Shown piece by piece: positions 62,020 to 64,000 of a stretch of DNA of 64,000 nucleotides. A model generated the notes under the pieces. That model worked only from the letters and a program-made list of their open reading frames with translations, ran no database searches and was not told where the DNA came from. The DNA lies in contig NZ_CP058952.1 of the NCBI RefSeq assembly GCF_013423785.1, positions 2,941,665 through 3,005,664 on the forward strand, given 5' to 3'. Position numbers and translations under genes: made by a program. This DNA comes from Chitinibacter fontanus. GTDB taxonomy: Bacteria; Pseudomonadota; Gammaproteobacteria; Burkholderiales; Chitinibacteraceae. Within the stretch, counting starts at the first letter, position 1. Each line of letters opens with the position of its first letter.

Positions 62020-63444
62020 CTATGGCATGGGCACGGTTGGATAATTGCCTTTCACCGCAGGAACCGCGAGCGGATAGACAAACAATCCATTGATATTATC
62101 GCCCAGCAGGTAACCGTTGCTATTTGGATCAGCCAAGATTTGGGCTTTAATACCCGCATCGTTAGGCTGGCTAATAAATGCTTGAGTTAACCCTAATTTC
62201 TCCAGAGAAAGCTGCACATAGTCTTTGAGCCCTTGAACAGCAAAGGTGCCTGTCCCTTCAAACTGACTCACTTTGCCTGCCAGTGGCGTGTGTTTGACGG
62301 CATAAAAATTCCTCCCAAGTGCTTCTGCAACATAGGCTCCAGCACTGATTGGCCTAGTGACGTCACTGCCGTCATTTTTACAGGTACTTGGATAAGAAGT
62401 CTTGCCGTCGGCCTTGATCAAATCATCAAAGTCGCACTTTAACATCCGATTGTTGGCGCCGTGGCCTGTATTGGACCACATGATGATTTTCTTATTGGGG
62501 TACAGTTGCTGGATTACCCACAAAGCGTTTGCCCCCATCACTGGTTCGCGCGGATCGCCAAACAGTGGTTTGTTTTGTGCCAGCATTGTTTGTCGCTGCG
62601 CGGCGGCTACTAAGCCTTTAACTTGTAAGCACCACCAGCTGGCTGTTTCGCGCTGGCTTGGCCCCATGGCTGGATCGCTGCAAATTTCATTCTGAATTTG
62701 CGCGGCCACAGCATAAAAAGTGGCTTTGTTTTGTTGGCCCGATGTTAGTGCGGCAGCTTGTTGGCCCATGGTGGCAAAATCCGCCCAATTCGCTTGCTGT
62801 GGAATAGTGGAATGGCGGCTATCAAGGAAGGTTTTTAGCGCAGGGATGATTTCGTTAATCGATACATCGCCCCCTGCCGGTTCATCAAAGCCCGCCAGAA
62901 TCAAAGGGCGGCTTGCTGTTTTTTGTTGGTCGATATATTGGAATACTTTACGGGCCGCCTCATCCTTGGAATACATGAAGAAAATTCGCCCGGGAGCCAA
63001 TGCCGTGACTGAGGCATTTTGAGTTGTTGCTGCACGCCAAACCGCTTCAACGTCAAACAGGGCACTTTCAATCAATAAAACATCAAAGCCTTTCTTTTGA
63101 TGCAAATATTGTACTTCGCGATTCATTAATTCAAACGAAGTAGCATCGCCATGCGTATCTTCGGTGAGCGACACCACGCGTGCATCGCCTATGGCATCAC
63201 CAAAAGCCTTCAGATCGGCAAAATCATCATTGGCTTGAGCAACTGTATTTTGAAAGGGGGCTGCCGAAGCTTGCACCCAGTTGTAGACGCTGCGCGGAAT
63301 TGATACCGCCACTGTGTAGCCATTGAAAGGGAAAGTGGCTTTGATTGAATCATCGGCCGCACTGGTATTCGTTGTGCTGCCACCGCCGCCCCCACAGCCA
63401 TTTAGTGCCGCAACTAGACTGAGCGTCATTATTTTTTTGAACAT
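62020..63444 (-). CDS. Erythromycin-esterase-like lipoprotein
   Basis: A 474-residue protein with a lipoprotein signal (lipobox LNGC, Cys about 17) and a GGGGG spacer, so it is probably anchored in the outer membrane or the periplasmic face. The body resembles the erythromycin esterase (EreA) family: [20 protein letters not shown] holds the Glu/His motif that in EreA reads GEx[23 protein letters not shown] the next, and [16 protein letters not shown] the later His. The first Gly and catalytic-loop context differ (TEDTHG), so macrolide hydrolysis should not be assumed. Related proteins are widespread with unknown substrates. It is a single gene between the emr operon and cobA. Confidence 0.78.
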   Translation of the reverse strand: MFKKIMTLSLVAALNGCGGGGGSTTNTSAADDSIKATFPFNGYTVAVSIPRSVYNWVQASAAPFQNTVAQANDDFADLKAFGDAIGDARVVSLTEDTHGDATSFELMNREVQYLHQKKGFDVLLIESALFDVEAVWRAATTQNASVTALAPGRIFFMYSKDEAARKVFQYIDQQKTASRPLILAGFDEPAGGDVSINEIIPALKTFLDSRHSTIPQQANWADFATMGQQAAALTSGQQNKATFYAVAAQIQNEICSDPAMGPSQRETASWWCLQVKGLVAAAQRQTMLAQNKPLFGDPREPVMGANALWVIQQLYPNKKIIMWSNTGHGANNRMLKCDFDDLIKADGKTSYPSTCKNDGSDVTRPISAGAYVAEALGRNFYAVKHTPLAGKVSQFEGTGTFAVQGLKDYVQLSLEKLGLTQAFISQPNDAGIKAQILADPNSNGYLLGDNINGLFVYPLAVPAVKGNYPTVPMP

Positions 63445-63736
63445 TGCACTGACTCCATCCTTTTTATGAGTGGAAATTGTAAGCTTTATGTTTTTAAGTT
63501 TGAACGCAATTTATGTTTTTGTGGTGTTTGTGTGTAATTGTGGTGTAAATAAAAATTACTATCGATTATCTATCGATTGATTGGGCTTGCTTGCCAGCAA
63601 ACTATACGTATCTGGCTGTGGGCCAGAGTAAATCGCAGCGCCGTAGCCGGCACATCGAATCGCAACATGGACTCAAATAAGTTAAAGCTGAACTGGCAAA
63701 CACTGTGCTGAGTTTGCCGCGTAGCTTGAGCATATG

Positions 63737-64000
63737 CTACAGCTGTCGCCAGTTTAGTTGCTCGTGCAGTTTCACCACGTCGCCAATAATCAGCAAGGCG
63801 GGCGGTTTAATTTGCGCTGCGCTGATTTGCTCGGCCAGATTGCTCAAATTGGCGATCACAACGCGCTGCTGTGGGGTTGTTGCCCGTTCAATAATCGCGA
63901 CAGGGGTATCGGCAGATCGACCATGCGCAATCAGCTGCTCAGCAATATACCCAGCTTGCGCAACGCCCATATAGACGACCACTGTTTCACTCGGGTTAAC
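63737..64000 (-). CDS. cobA: Uroporphyrinogen-III C-methyltransferase, C-terminal part (cut by window edge)
   Basis: The last 87 codons of a tetrapyrrole methylase. The visible part NPSETVVVYMGVAQAGYIAE holds the conserved VVYMG motif of the SAM-binding half, and the end IKPPALLIIGDVVKLHEQLN is the standard C-terminus of CobA/SUMT (P-A-x-x-IIGDVVxL). SUMT makes precorrin-2 for sirohaem. The N-terminus lies beyond the window. It could also be the CysG methylase domain, since the N-terminal part is unseen. Confidence 0.88.
   Translation of the reverse strand, partial: VNPSETVVVYMGVAQAGYIAEQLIAHGRSADTPVAIIERATTPQQRVVIANLSNLAEQISAAQIKPPALLIIGDVVKLHEQLNWRQL

Overview
The window looks like the chromosome of a chitin-degrading betaproteobacterium of the Neisseriales, most like the Chitinibacter/Deefgea group. 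That placement is an inference from gene content (two secreted family-18 chitinases beside a type II secretion operon), from gene order and from protein style. No 16S gene is present. Most genes are chromosomal housekeeping or metabolic genes in compact operons with 4-base ATGA overlaps. One insertion sequence is present, and there is no prophage and no CRISPR array.

Layout. 1-5340: a minus-strand type II secretion operon (gspG-gspF-gspE, then PilM/PilN/PilO-like genes and a gene cut by the window edge). 5616-10356: two paralogous chitinases with near-identical architecture, terminators and promoters, so the secretion machinery sits beside its probable cargo. 10938-14237: superoxide dismutase, a CobD/CbiB-like membrane protein, an FAH-family hydrolase and an MgtC-family protein. 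14298-20850: tsaD, and divergently the macromolecular synthesis operon (rpsU, yqeY, a GNAT gene, dnaG with an apparent frameshift, rpoD), then a CAT tRNA (probably Ile2). 21018-29701: a 2-aminoethylphosphonate (AEP) regulon with a PhnF-like regulator, an FAD oxidoreductase, phnX, phnW, an ABC transporter and a PhnZ-like diiron oxygenase. Two matching CTAGA palindromes stand before its two operons. 29919-31535: a chemoreceptor.

31656-38800: an iron-regulated haem uptake locus (Fur box, hemP, TonB receptor, hmuS, hmuTUV, a ChaN-like lipoprotein). 38860-40446: a Sir2 deacylase gene destroyed by a 1,036-bp IS5-type element with loss of its NAD-binding N-terminus. 40505-43988: a small membrane protein and dnaX-ebfC-recR, with a structured intergenic element inside the operon. 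44051-47462: an oxidoreductase-like protein, a PBP4-type carboxypeptidase and guaA. 47540-53589: a four-gene exopolysaccharide operon (wecB, nfrB-like, nfrA-like, DUF4434-like) resembling the N4 phage receptor glycan pathway. 53805-57723: an M32 carboxypeptidase, a DEDDy exonuclease, a small Cys-rich protein and a CLC transporter with fluoride-type motifs. 57761-61841: tetR-emrA-emrB-TSUP with a perfect operator palindrome. 62020-64000: an erythromycin-esterase-like lipoprotein and the C-terminus of a uroporphyrinogen-III methyltransferase.

The most interesting non-coding signals are a dispersed family of about 50-bp elements with GGGTAT...ATACCC ends (five copies, all intergenic), the paired phosphonate operators, and the duplicated chitinase promoters with leaders of about 220 nt. 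No computation or database search was run. All family names come from reading motifs and gene order.
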